9,938 nt of DNA, from the NCBI GenBank assembly GCA_031406795.1, contig JANOHV010000270.1, positions 1 to 9,938 on the forward strand, in the 5' to 3' direction. The notes below the pieces were generated by a model. It was not told the origin of the DNA and searched no databases. It was given only the letters and a program-made list of their open reading frames with translations. Origin of the DNA: DATDCY01 sp031406795 [NCBI: Candidatus Rokuibacteriota bacterium] (GTDB lineage Bacteria; JAUVQV01). Each line of letters starts with the position of its first letter. Positions within the stretch are counted from its first letter, which is position 1. A program made the position numbers and the translations under genes. Positions 1 to 6,389 of this stretch are shown piece by piece.

Positions 1-388
1 GCACGGCATCGGCGGGAAGCTCGAGCGCGCGGGTCAGGGCCTCGATGTCGTCGACATCGGCGGCCCGCTCGACGCTTCTGCCGCCAAGCAGCGAGCCGGC
101 CGCGCCGCCGGCGATGCGCACCGGGACCGCGAAGCACTGCAGCCCGGCGTGGCAGCGGTAGAAGATCGCGCGGTTCCCGGTTGCGGCCAGTTCGCGATGT
201 CGCCCGCACCAGGCGGCGCAGCGCCGCTGACCCTCGGCGTCGGTGGCGATGAGCCGGCACAGGGCGGGGACGCCGGTCGCCGCAAGCTCGCGGCCGGCGG
301 CGTCGTACGTCAACAGAGAGAGACCGGCGATCCGCCCGATGGACTCCTGGACCGGACCCCAGTCCGGAGGCACGGTGTCTTTAGGCAA
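1..388 (-). CDS. PocR-type sensory domain protein (partial, C-terminus off the window)
   Basis: The first 129 residues are visible. They match the pattern of the PocR ligand-binding domain, a small sensory domain found in signalling and regulatory proteins. A short N-terminus leads to a hydrophobic 'GLSLLTYDAAG' strand, Cys44 in 'ALCRLI', Cys57 and Cys61 in 'CAAWC', then the diagnostic 'FYRCHAGLQCFAVPV' (residues 76-90) and 'GSLLGG'. The set of conserved cysteines is typical of the family and may bind a ligand or metal. The effector part lies beyond position 1, so the output (HTH, GGDEF, kinase or other) is unknown. I chose the TTG at 388-386 because AAGGAA sits 7-8 bases upstream; it overlaps the pyrE stop, suggesting coupling. 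An in-frame GTG at 373-371 is the alternative. Domain call fairly firm; function unknown. Confidence 0.7.
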   Translation of the reverse strand, partial: MPKDTVPPDWGPVQESIGRIAGLSLLTYDAAGRELAATGVPALCRLIATDAEGQRRCAAWCGRHRELAATGNRAIFYRCHAGLQCFAVPVRIAGGAAGSLLGGRSVERAADVDDIEALTRALELPADAV

Positions 389-998
389 GCCCTCTTCCTT
401 CGGTGCCGCATGGCGCGATCTGGCGGCTCCCGGGCTTGACTGCCTGCAGTTTGCCCTCGCGGCAGAGCGGGCAGACCTCGGGGGCGTAGGTCGCCACCTT
501 GAGTTGCAGCAGCGATCGGAACGGGTAGGGGAAGGCGACGCCGCCGCTGCGGTCGACAATCGCGGCCAGGCCGACCACCAGGCCGCCGGCGGCGGTGACT
601 GCCGCTGCGGCCTCGAGCGTGGACTTGCCGGTGGTCACCACGTCTTCGACGACGAGCACCCGCTCGCCCTCGGCGATCGTGAAGCCGCGGCGCAGCCGCA
701 TGATCCCCTGCTCGCGCTCCGTGAAAATCGCGCGCACGCCGAGCGCCCGTCCGGCCTCGTGGCCGATGACCACGCCGCCCAGCGCGGGCGAGACCACAAG
801 CTGGGCGCCGAAGGGGCGGCAGAGCTCGGCGATCGCCCGGCCGACGCGCGCGGCGCGGCGCGGGTACTGCAGCAGCCGGGCGCACTGGAAGTAGCGGTCG
901 CTGTGCAGACCGGAGGAGAGCAGGAAGTGTCCTTCGAGCAGGGCCTCGGTGCGCTTGAGCAGCCGCAGTACCCAGTCGGATGATTCGGTTGCGCTCAT
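381..998 (-). CDS. pyrE: Orotate phosphoribosyltransferase
   Basis: This cytoplasmic enzyme of pyrimidine synthesis joins orotate to PRPP to give orotidine 5'-phosphate and pyrophosphate. The protein has 205 residues, normal for the family. It shows 'GHFLLSSGLHSDRYFQC' (23-39), the substrate-side loop of PyrE, then 'VVSPALGGVVIG' (68-79), and the PRPP-binding signature 'VLVVEDVVTTGKST' (114-127). The C-terminus carries 'CPLCREGKLQAVKPGSR' (176-192), an extension with paired cysteines seen in one branch of bacterial PyrE. The ATG at 998-996 overlaps the rpe stop in an ATGA arrangement, so the two are probably translationally coupled. Its own 3' end overlaps the start of the PocR gene by 8 bases. 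I see no truncation or missing key residue. Confidence 0.95.
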   Translation of the reverse strand: MSATESSDWVLRLLKRTEALLEGHFLLSSGLHSDRYFQCARLLQYPRRAARVGRAIAELCRPFGAQLVVSPALGGVVIGHEAGRALGVRAIFTEREQGIMRLRRGFTIAEGERVLVVEDVVTTGKSTLEAAAAVTAAGGLVVGLAAIVDRSGGVAFPYPFRSLLQLKVATYAPEVCPLCREGKLQAVKPGSRQIAPCGTEGRGLA

Positions 999-1663
999 CG
1001 TGCATCCCCCTTGAGACCGGCGATCATCGCCCGGTAATCCGTGTGACCGTAGATGCCCGAGCCGGAGACGATGGCGTCGACGCCGGCCTCCCGCACGGCT
1101 GCGGCGTTGTCGGCTTTGATCCCCCCGTCGATTTCGAGCAGCACCTTCGGGTTGACCCGGTCGATCAGCTCGCGCGCGGCGCGCAGCTTGGCGAGCGCGC
1201 CCGGGATGAACGACTGTCCGCCGAAGCCGGGGTTGACGGACATGATCAGCAGCAAGTCGATCTCCGGGAGGATGTCGCTCAGCGTGCTCAGCGGGGTCGA
1301 GGGGTTGAGGGCGACTCCGGCCTTCACCCCGAGTTCCCGGATGCGCGACACGAGCCGGTGCAGGTGCGGCTGGCCCTCCTGGTGCACGACCAGATAGTCG
1401 GCGCCGGCTTTCGCGAAGTCCTCGATGAACAACGCCGGGTCGTCGATCATCAGGTGCACGTCCAGCGGAAGCGCCGTGACCCGGTCGACCGCGCTTACAA
1501 TGCCGGGGCCGATCGTCAGGTTCGGCACGAAGTGGCCGTCCATGACGTCGAGGTGCATCCAGTCGGCACCCGCGGCCTCGACGGCGCGAACCTCTTCTCC
1601 GAGGCGCGAGAAATCCGCCGAGAGGATCGATGGGGCAATGATAATCCTGCGTTGAGCTGCCAC
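995..1663 (-). CDS. rpe: Ribulose-phosphate 3-epimerase
   Basis: A cytoplasmic TIM-barrel metalloenzyme that interconverts ribulose 5-phosphate and xylulose 5-phosphate (pentose phosphate or Calvin cycle). The 222-residue length is normal. Visible motifs are 'APSILSADF' (10-18), 'HLDVMDGHFVPN' with metal ligand His37 and catalytic Asp39, 'DVHLM' with His70, 'MSVNPGFGGQSF' (141-152) and 'LEIDGGI' with catalytic Asp179. Two GTG codons compete as start. The one at 1669-1667 lies inside a near-perfect Shine-Dalgarno (GGAGGTGA), so it is unlikely. The one at 1663-1661 sits 5 bases after GGAGG and is chosen. The gene heads an apparent operon with pyrE (ATGA overlap). Pairing with pyrE makes sense because the pentose phosphate pathway feeds PRPP, the co-substrate of PyrE. 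Confidence 0.95.
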   Translation of the reverse strand: MAAQRRIIIAPSILSADFSRLGEEVRAVEAAGADWMHLDVMDGHFVPNLTIGPGIVSAVDRVTALPLDVHLMIDDPALFIEDFAKAGADYLVVHQEGQPHLHRLVSRIRELGVKAGVALNPSTPLSTLSDILPEIDLLLIMSVNPGFGGQSFIPGALAKLRAARELIDRVNPKVLLEIDGGIKADNAAAVREAGVDAIVSGSGIYGHTDYRAMIAGLKGDAR

Positions 1664-1704
1664 GTTCACCTCCGGGCACGGTCTTGGTCTGCTGCCGGAA
1701 AATC

Positions 1705-1750
1705 GAGTGCGCTCATGATATCACATCCACATGACCGGTCTGAAGGTGGG
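1705..1750 (-). promoter_or_regulatory. Possible sigma70-type promoter for rpe-pyrE
   Basis: On the minus strand TTCAGA (1743-1738) and TATCAT (1719-1714) are separated by 18 bases and lie about 50 bases before the rpe start. The -10 is a good match and the -35 a weak one. No better candidate was seen between the palindromic repeat copy at 1771-1803 and rpe. Inferred from sequence match only. Confidence 0.35.
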
Positions 1751-1770
1751 GATCCGCCCGTCGCGGGGAA

Positions 1771-1803
1771 CTCAAATCCGCGCGTAACGCGCGGATCAGT
1801 TGA
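1771..1803. repeat. REP-like palindrome, copy 1
   Basis: ATCCGCGCG (1776-1784) and CGCGCGGAT (1788-1796) form a perfect 9-bp stem around TAA. Flanking CTCAA (1771-1775) and TTGAG (1799-1803) extend the stem past a 2-base bulge. The core is the same as in the copy at 1886-1913 apart from one extra A in the middle. It lies in the gap between two genes on the same strand and has no T-run on either side, so a REP-type dispersed repeat fits better than an intrinsic terminator. Confidence 0.65.
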
Positions 1804-1885
1804 GGCAGGCTTGTTGACCTGTCCTGTTTTTCGGGTGTCAGCGAAATCAGGCTTTTCATGGTGAGTTGAGATGCCTGCTGTTCTG

Positions 1886-1913
1886 CTGGATCCGCGCGTA
1901 CGCGCGGATCCAG
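1886..1913. repeat. REP-like 28-bp perfect palindrome, copy 2
   Basis: Each strand of this 28-base stretch reads the same: CTGGATCCGCGCGT followed by ACGCGCGGATCCAG. It shares the 20-base core with the copy about 110 bases to the left. Short GCAGG/CCTGC inverted pieces lie between them (about 1804-1809 and 1873-1878), so 1771-1913 may be one two-palindrome element. The rest of the 309-base gap between rpe and the Rrf2 gene (1664-1972) shows no coding region I can support. Confidence 0.7.
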
Positions 1914-1972
1914 GGGGAAGGAAAAGGCTGATCAGAGGGGTCTGGTGGAGCGCTGCAGCGGCCGTGCCGGGA

Positions 1973-2413
1973 TCAGATCGTGTAGGTGGCCATGCTTTCG
2001 CTGCGTTGATGATGTCGCACCGCGAGATCGGCGAGCGTGATGTTCTCGAGCGTCTCCGAGACCACGCGCGACACCTCGCACCAGACCTGCTGGGTGACAC
2101 AGCCGGCAAAACGGGTGCAGGAGCCAGGGTCGGCGACGCATTCCACCAGGTTCAGATCGCCTTCGAGGGTGGCGACGATCTCGCGCACGGTGATCTTCTC
2201 GGGATCGCGCTGGAGCGTATACCCGCCGTGCGCCCCGCGGAAGGACTTGACGAGCCCCGCCGCCTTGAGGGGCATGACGATCTGGCCGAGATATTTCTCG
2301 GAGATCTCCTGGCTGCGACTGACCTCTTTGAGGAAGATCGGGCCTTTCCCGTGTTTGAGTGCGAGATCAAGCATGAGCCTCAAACCGTACCGCGCCCGGG
2401 TGGATATTCTCAT
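1973..2413 (-). CDS. Rrf2-family transcriptional regulator, probably Fe-S binding
   Basis: A 146-residue DNA-binding regulator of the Rrf2 family (IscR, NsrR, CymR, RirA). The N-terminal winged helix shows 'MRISTRARYGLRLMLDLA', 'ISEKYLGQIVMPLKAAGLVKSFRGAHGGYTL' (recognition helix and wing) and 'ITVREIV'. The C-terminal loop has Cys92, Cys99 and Cys105 (C-x6-C-x5-C), close to the IscR cluster ligands C92/C98/C104, plus an extra Cys112. Where IscR has its fourth ligand His107 ('CLTH') this protein has Gln108 ('CVTQ'). An iron-sulfur cluster is therefore likely but with a changed ligand set. I chose the ATG at 2413, the family's usual start; a longer frame from TTG 2446 begins inside a palindrome. 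It is divergent from the homocysteine/cysteine synthesis genes, which suggests it controls them and itself. CymR, another Rrf2 protein, also controls cysteine genes. Confidence 0.92.
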   Translation of the reverse strand: MRISTRARYGLRLMLDLALKHGKGPIFLKEVSRSQEISEKYLGQIVMPLKAAGLVKSFRGAHGGYTLQRDPEKITVREIVATLEGDLNLVECVADPGSCTRFAGCVTQQVWCEVSRVVSETLENITLADLAVRHHQRSESMATYTI

Positions 2414-2430
2414 GATCGGTATAATATAGT

Positions 2431-2446
2431 TTGAATCGCGATTCAA
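2431..2446. promoter_or_regulatory. 16-bp perfect palindrome, probable operator at the Rrf2 promoter
   Basis: TTGAATCG followed by CGATTCAA is a perfect palindrome 17 bases upstream of the regulator's ATG, in an AT-rich patch. On the minus strand its TTGAAT (2446-2441) could be a -35 with TATACC (2423-2418) as -10 and a 17-base spacer, which would give a nearly leaderless message; no Shine-Dalgarno is visible before the ATG. It shares ATTCAAT (2441-2447) with the inverted repeat in front of the sulfhydrylase gene (2688-2694). Autoregulation by the Rrf2 protein is an inference. Confidence 0.5.
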
Positions 2447-2476
2447 TTGCTAGTGTTATTTTCACAGAATCCTGGG

Positions 2477-2635
2477 GTAATCCTTCAGTGAAGGGTGGGA
2501 AAATGCTATCGTTCGCCCTGAGCATGTCGAAGGGCGCTTGTGGACAGGTTAAATTTCCGTTCATGGTTCGACCGTTCGTCAAGCTCACGGCTCACCACGA
2601 ACGGAAAAGGTTTCCGCGCTTCACTGAAGGATTAC
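2477..2635. repeat. 159-bp nested inverted-repeat element (MITE-like)
   Basis: The ends are perfect 17-bp inverted repeats (2477-2493 and 2619-2635; outer sequence GTAATCCTTCAGTGAAG), and similarity continues imperfectly inward. Inside are two more hairpins: CGCCCT/AGGGCG (2514-2519, 2531-2536), and TTTCCGTTC...GAACGGAAA (2554-2562, 2599-2607), which has a single mismatch followed by a 4-base extension. A short direct repeat, ATCCTGGGG, abuts or overlaps the left end (2469-2477) and follows the right end (2636-2644). No coding region is present. Nested GC-rich hairpins of this style are common as dispersed non-coding repeats in proteobacterial genomes. It sits between the two divergent promoters. 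Confidence 0.6.
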
Positions 2636-2655
2636 ATCCTGGGGTCGGAAAACCA

Positions 2656-2683
2656 TTGACAAAATGAGAAGCGCTCATATACT
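2656..2683 (+). promoter_or_regulatory. Sigma70-type promoter of the sulfhydrylase-cysK operon
   Basis: A perfect -35 TTGACA (2656-2661) is followed after 16 bases by TATACT (2678-2683), one mismatch from the -10 consensus. Transcription would start near 2690, leaving a leader of about 50 bases. The spacer itself contains a small inverted repeat ATGAG/CTCAT (2664-2668, 2674-2678). Confidence 0.7.
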
Positions 2684-2699
2684 ATTCATTCAATAGTAT
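2679..2699. promoter_or_regulatory. Inverted-repeat operator over the -10 and start site
   Basis: ATACTATT (2679-2686) and AATAGTAT (2692-2699) are perfect 8-bp inverted arms around CATTC. The site overlaps the -10 and the expected transcription start, where a bound protein would block RNA polymerase. Its ATACT...AGTAT ends loosely resemble the ends of IscR type 1 sites, though the centre differs. The divergent Rrf2 protein is the likely binder; this is inference. Confidence 0.55.
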
Positions 2700-2708
2700 C
2701 AGTAGTAA

Positions 2709-4031
<1,323 letters not shown>

Positions 4032-4063
4032 ACGGGCGGGGAAAACGGGAGGCGCGAAACATC

Positions 4064-5023
4064 ATGACCCGCGTGTACGAAGACAACTCGCGATCCATCG
4101 GCAACACGCCGCTTGTGCGTCTGAACCACGTCACCGAGGGCGCCGCCGCAACCGTGCTGGGCAAGGTCGAGGGGCGCAATCCCGCCTTCTCGGTCAAGTG
4201 CCGCATCGGGGCGAACATGGTCTGGGATGCCGAAAAGCGCGGCGTGCTCACGCCCGGGGTCGAGATCATCGAGCCGACAAGCGGCAACACCGGCATCGCG
4301 CTCGCGTTCGTCTGCGCGGCGCGGGGCTACCAGCTCACGCTGACGATGCCGGAGACCTTCAGCATCGAACGCCGCCGCGTGCTTGCCGCGCTCGGGGCGA
4401 CCCTGATTCTGACGCCCGGCTCCGAGGGTATGAAGGGGGCGATCGGCCGCGCCGAGGAGATCGCGAAGGCGGATCCGCAGCGCTGGTTTCTGCCGCAGCA
4501 GTTCAAGAACCCGGCGAATCCGGAGATCCATGAGCAGACCACCGGGCCGGAGATCTGGAACGACACCGGCGGTGCGATCGACGTGCTGGTGTCGGGGGTG
4601 GGCACGGGGGGGACGATCACCGGGGTTTCGCGTTACATCAAGAACACCCGCGGGAAGAAGATCCTCTCGGTGGCGGTCGAGCCGAGGGAGAGCCCGGTGA
4701 TTTCGCAGAAGCTCGCGGGGCAGCCGATCAAGCCCGGTCCGCAAAAAATCCAGGGCATCGGCGCCGGCTTCGTGCCGGACACGCTCGATCTCTCGATCGT
4801 CGATCGCGTTGAGCTCGTGGACAGCGCCGAGGCCATCGAATTCGCCCGGCGCCTGGCGCGCGAGGAGGGTCTGCTCGTGGGCATCTCCAGCGGCGCGGCC
4901 GCCGTCGTCGCGGTGCGCCTGGCGAAGCAGCCGGAGTTCGCCGGCAAGACGATCGTCGTGATTCTCCCGGACCTCGCGGAGCGCTATCTGTCGACGGCGT
5001 TGTTCGAGGGGATCGGGGTCTAA
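4064..5023 (+). CDS. cysK: Cysteine synthase A (O-acetylserine sulfhydrylase)
   Basis: A cytoplasmic fold-type II PLP enzyme that makes L-cysteine from O-acetylserine and sulfide. The 319 residues fit CysK. Motifs: 'IGNTPLVRL' (12-20), '[16 protein letters not shown]' with PLP-lysine Lys45, the substrate loop 'PTSGNTG' (71-77), the PLP-phosphate loop 'GTGGTITG' (180-187), and 'GISSGAA' (273-279). Near the C-terminus the family's usual 'DSGERYLST' reads 'DLAERYLST' (303-311), a small departure. ATG 4064 has GGGAGG 11 bases upstream. It follows the metY-type gene by 32 bases and precedes the receiver-like gene by 6 bases. In Firmicutes CysK binds the Rrf2 regulator CymR; whether this CysK contacts the divergent Rrf2 protein is open. 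Confidence 0.95.
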   Translation: MTRVYEDNSRSIGNTPLVRLNHVTEGAAATVLGKVEGRNPAFSVKCRIGANMVWDAEKRGVLTPGVEIIEPTSGNTGIALAFVCAARGYQLTLTMPETFSIERRRVLAALGATLILTPGSEGMKGAIGRAEEIAKADPQRWFLPQQFKNPANPEIHEQTTGPEIWNDTGGAIDVLVSGVGTGGTITGVSRYIKNTRGKKILSVAVEPRESPVISQKLAGQPIKPGPQKIQGIGAGFVPDTLDLSIVDRVELVDSAEAIEFARRLAREEGLLVGISSGAAAVVAVRLAKQPEFAGKTIVVILPDLAERYLSTALFEGIGV

Positions 5024-5029
5024 GCCGGC

Positions 5030-5533
5030 ATGGCCGGCGGACAATTGACGGGGGCAACCGTGGAGCGGATCAGTCCCGTGGACCGCGCCTCGAGCTGGCG
5101 CGCCACGGCCTCGGGGCCGACCGCGACCGTCGCGCAGCGCGCACGGCGTCGCCGGCCGGGGCTGCCGTCGGCGCGGGTTCTGGTTCTCTCGCGGAGCACC
5201 CCGGGCACGGAACTGGCGCTCGCGCTCGACGAGTTGGGTTTCCAGGCCGAATGGACCGACAGCGGCGCGGTGGCAGTCTGCGAGGCCGCCGCGGGGGACG
5301 TCGCGCTTTGCGTGATCGGACTGAGCCGGGAAAGCGAAGAGGACGTGGAGTATCTGCCCTGCCTCAATCAGGTCGACCCCTGGCTGCCCGTGATCGTCGT
5401 CAACGATTGCGACTCGCTCGAGACGCAGCGCAAGGTCCGGAGCCATCGCGTCTTCTACTATCTGGTCGAGCCGCTGGACCGGGAAGAGGTGCGGGCCGTC
5501 ATCGACGCCGCGGCGCGCGAGCGGGTGAAGTAG
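5030..5533 (+). CDS. Degenerate response-regulator receiver (pseudo-REC) protein
   Basis: A 167-residue protein with a low-complexity Arg/Ala/Ser-rich N-terminus (about 1-46), then one CheY-like fold (about 48-160): strand 'ARVLVLSRS', helix, 'FQAEWTDS', '[10 protein letters not shown]', '[11 protein letters not shown]', '[16 protein letters not shown]'. Every phosphorylation residue appears changed. The acidic pair after strand 1 is 'SR', the phospho-Asp position is about Val95 ('DVALCVIG'), the Thr/Ser after strand 4 is Asn125, and the Lys before Pro in strand 5 is Glu147. It probably cannot be phosphorylated and may act by protein contact. ATG 5030 lies in the loop of a GCCGGC-ATG-GCCGGC hairpin without a ribosome site. 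GTG 5060, 5 bases after GGGGG, is a good alternative start. Third gene of the metY-cysK operon; function unknown. Confidence 0.7.
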   Translation: MAGGQLTGATVERISPVDRASSWRATASGPTATVAQRARRRRPGLPSARVLVLSRSTPGTELALALDELGFQAEWTDSGAVAVCEAAAGDVALCVIGLSRESEEDVEYLPCLNQVDPWLPVIVVNDCDSLETQRKVRSHRVFYYLVEPLDREEVRAVIDAAARERVK

Positions 5534-5550
5534 TCGTCCACGATCCGGAG

Positions 5551-5643
5551 AAGGCGCCAACGTTCATCGGCCTGCCGTTCGTCGTGCGCACGGTTCAGCC
5601 GACGCTGCTCGAACTCGAGCGCGAACAGGAAGAGGCGATGGCC
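5551..5643 (+). pseudogene. Internal fragment of sulfate permease subunit CysT (cysT')
   Basis: The stretch reads '[31 protein letters not shown]', matching the conserved cytoplasmic-loop region in the middle of CysT/CysU, an inner-membrane permease subunit of the sulfate/thiosulfate ABC importer. Neither the start nor the remaining transmembrane segments are present. It lies 17 bases after the receiver-like gene and 22 bases before the cysA start remnant. Intact operons usually run cysT-cysW-cysA, so a deletion probably took the rest of cysT and nearly all of cysW. Identification rests on a short but distinctive motif. Confidence 0.65.
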
Positions 5644-5665
5644 CGAGCGCCGCGCAGGAGATACC

Positions 5666-5731
5666 GTGAGCATCGAGCTGCAGCACATCACCAAGACCTT
5701 CGGCGGTTTCCGGGCCCTTGACGACGTCAGC
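5666..5731 (+). pseudogene. N-terminal remnant of sulfate ABC ATPase CysA (cysA')
   Basis: A GTG at 5666, with AGGAG 6 bases upstream, opens 'MSIELQHITKTFGGFRALDDVS', the first 22 residues of a CysA-type ATPase, the energy subunit of the sulfate importer. The match stops before the Walker A motif. The frame runs straight into mnmA-like sequence (about 5744), so the two pieces are fused. The heptamer CTGGCGG occurs at 5731, 5744 and 5770 around the joint, which suggests a microhomology deletion. The leftover peptide cannot bind ATP. Confidence 0.65.
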
Positions 5732-5743
5732 TGGCGGTGGTTG

Positions 5744-6260
5744 CTGGCGGCGCGGGCCGGGCTGGCCGGCTGGCGGTCTCGCAAAAACCCGAGAGCCAGG
5801 ACCTCCGCTTTGCCGGGGGCGCGAGCCATCGGGACCTCCTGGTGCGACGGCGGGCGATCTCGGCGCCCGGCCCGATCGTCGACATGTCGGGGTGCGTCCT
5901 GGGTCGGCATCCGGGGCTCTTCGGATTCACCGTCGGCCAGCGTTCCGGACTGGGGGTGAGTGCGGGCCGTCCCGTGTATGTCGTCGCCAGGGATTTTGAA
6001 ACCAACCGGCTCGTTGTTGGAGCCAAGGGGGAGTTGCTTGCGTCTTCCTGCACCGTCGAAGACGTGAACCTTCTGTTCTACAGACTGCCCGCACTGCTGA
6101 CCGCCCGGATCCGCCACCGCGGGCGCGAGGTGCCCTGCACGGCGATCGTCGCCGGCGACTGCCTGACGGTCTCGTTCCTCGAACCCGCCGATGCCGTGGC
6201 CCCGGGCCAAGCGGTCGTTCTCTACGAGGGCGCCGTTGTCGTCGGGGGGGCACGATCAGC
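5744..6260 (+). pseudogene. C-terminal half of an MnmA-like tRNA 2-thiouridylase (mnmA')
   Basis: MnmA adds sulfur to U34 of certain tRNAs. It has an N-terminal PP-loop ATPase (missing here) and C-terminal domains (present). The remnant reads 'LAARAGLA' in the cysA' frame, then, after an 8-base near-duplication (GCTGGCCG/GCTGGCGG, 5761-5776), shifts frame to 'LAVSQKPESQDLRF', 'FGFTVGQRSGLGVSAGRPVYVVARDFETNRLVVG', 'TARIRHRGREVPCTA', 'AVAPGQAVVLYEG'. The sulfur-carrying Cys of 'SQDxCF' is Arg ('SQDLRF'). At the 7-G run 6244-6250 the expected 'GGGTIS' ending is in another frame, as if one G were lost. The frame of the middle portion stays open to a stop at 6346-6348. Three independent lesions argue for a dead gene, though the C-terminal domain is well preserved, so decay looks recent. 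Confidence 0.72.
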
Positions 6261-6343
6261 GTTGCCCACGGTCCTCGGGAAGCGGATCCAGCGAATCATG
6301 GTGGTCCGCAATAGGGTCCTCGGCCTGCGCCGGGCGGTGCTCC

Positions 6344-6381
6344 TGTGACTATTGTTCCACCGTGTCAAGATAATAGTCACA
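6344..6381. repeat. 38-bp AT-rich inverted repeat beside the mobile-element relic
   Basis: TGTGACTATT (6344-6353) and AATAGTCACA (6372-6381) are perfect 10-bp arms around an 18-base loop. The stretch is AT-rich against GC-rich surroundings and ends 8 bases before the left terminal repeat of the element at 6390-6657. No T-run follows on either strand, so it is not a typical intrinsic terminator. It may be an operator or the edge of an inserted piece. Confidence 0.5.
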
Positions 6382-6389
6382 AAGAAGGT

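Noticed and set aside
243-983. A 246-codon plus-strand open frame opposite pyrE
   Set aside because: Antisense shadow; composition and lack of motifs do not support a protein, whereas pyrE and PocR motifs lie on the minus strand.
1666-1716. A 16-codon open frame (MSALDFPAADQDRARR) ending inside the rpe ribosome site, like a leader peptide
   Set aside because: Its ATG overlaps the best -10 candidate (TATCAT), so it would not be transcribed from that promoter, and it has no ribosome site or attenuator-type codons.
1886-1913. Intrinsic terminator for the Rrf2 gene
   Set aside because: No run of T follows the palindrome in the direction of transcription, and a second copy of the core lies nearby.
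2420-2425. A perfect TATAAT on the plus strand
   Set aside because: No acceptable -35 lies 16-18 bases upstream and no gene follows closely; it overlaps the AT-rich regulator promoter.
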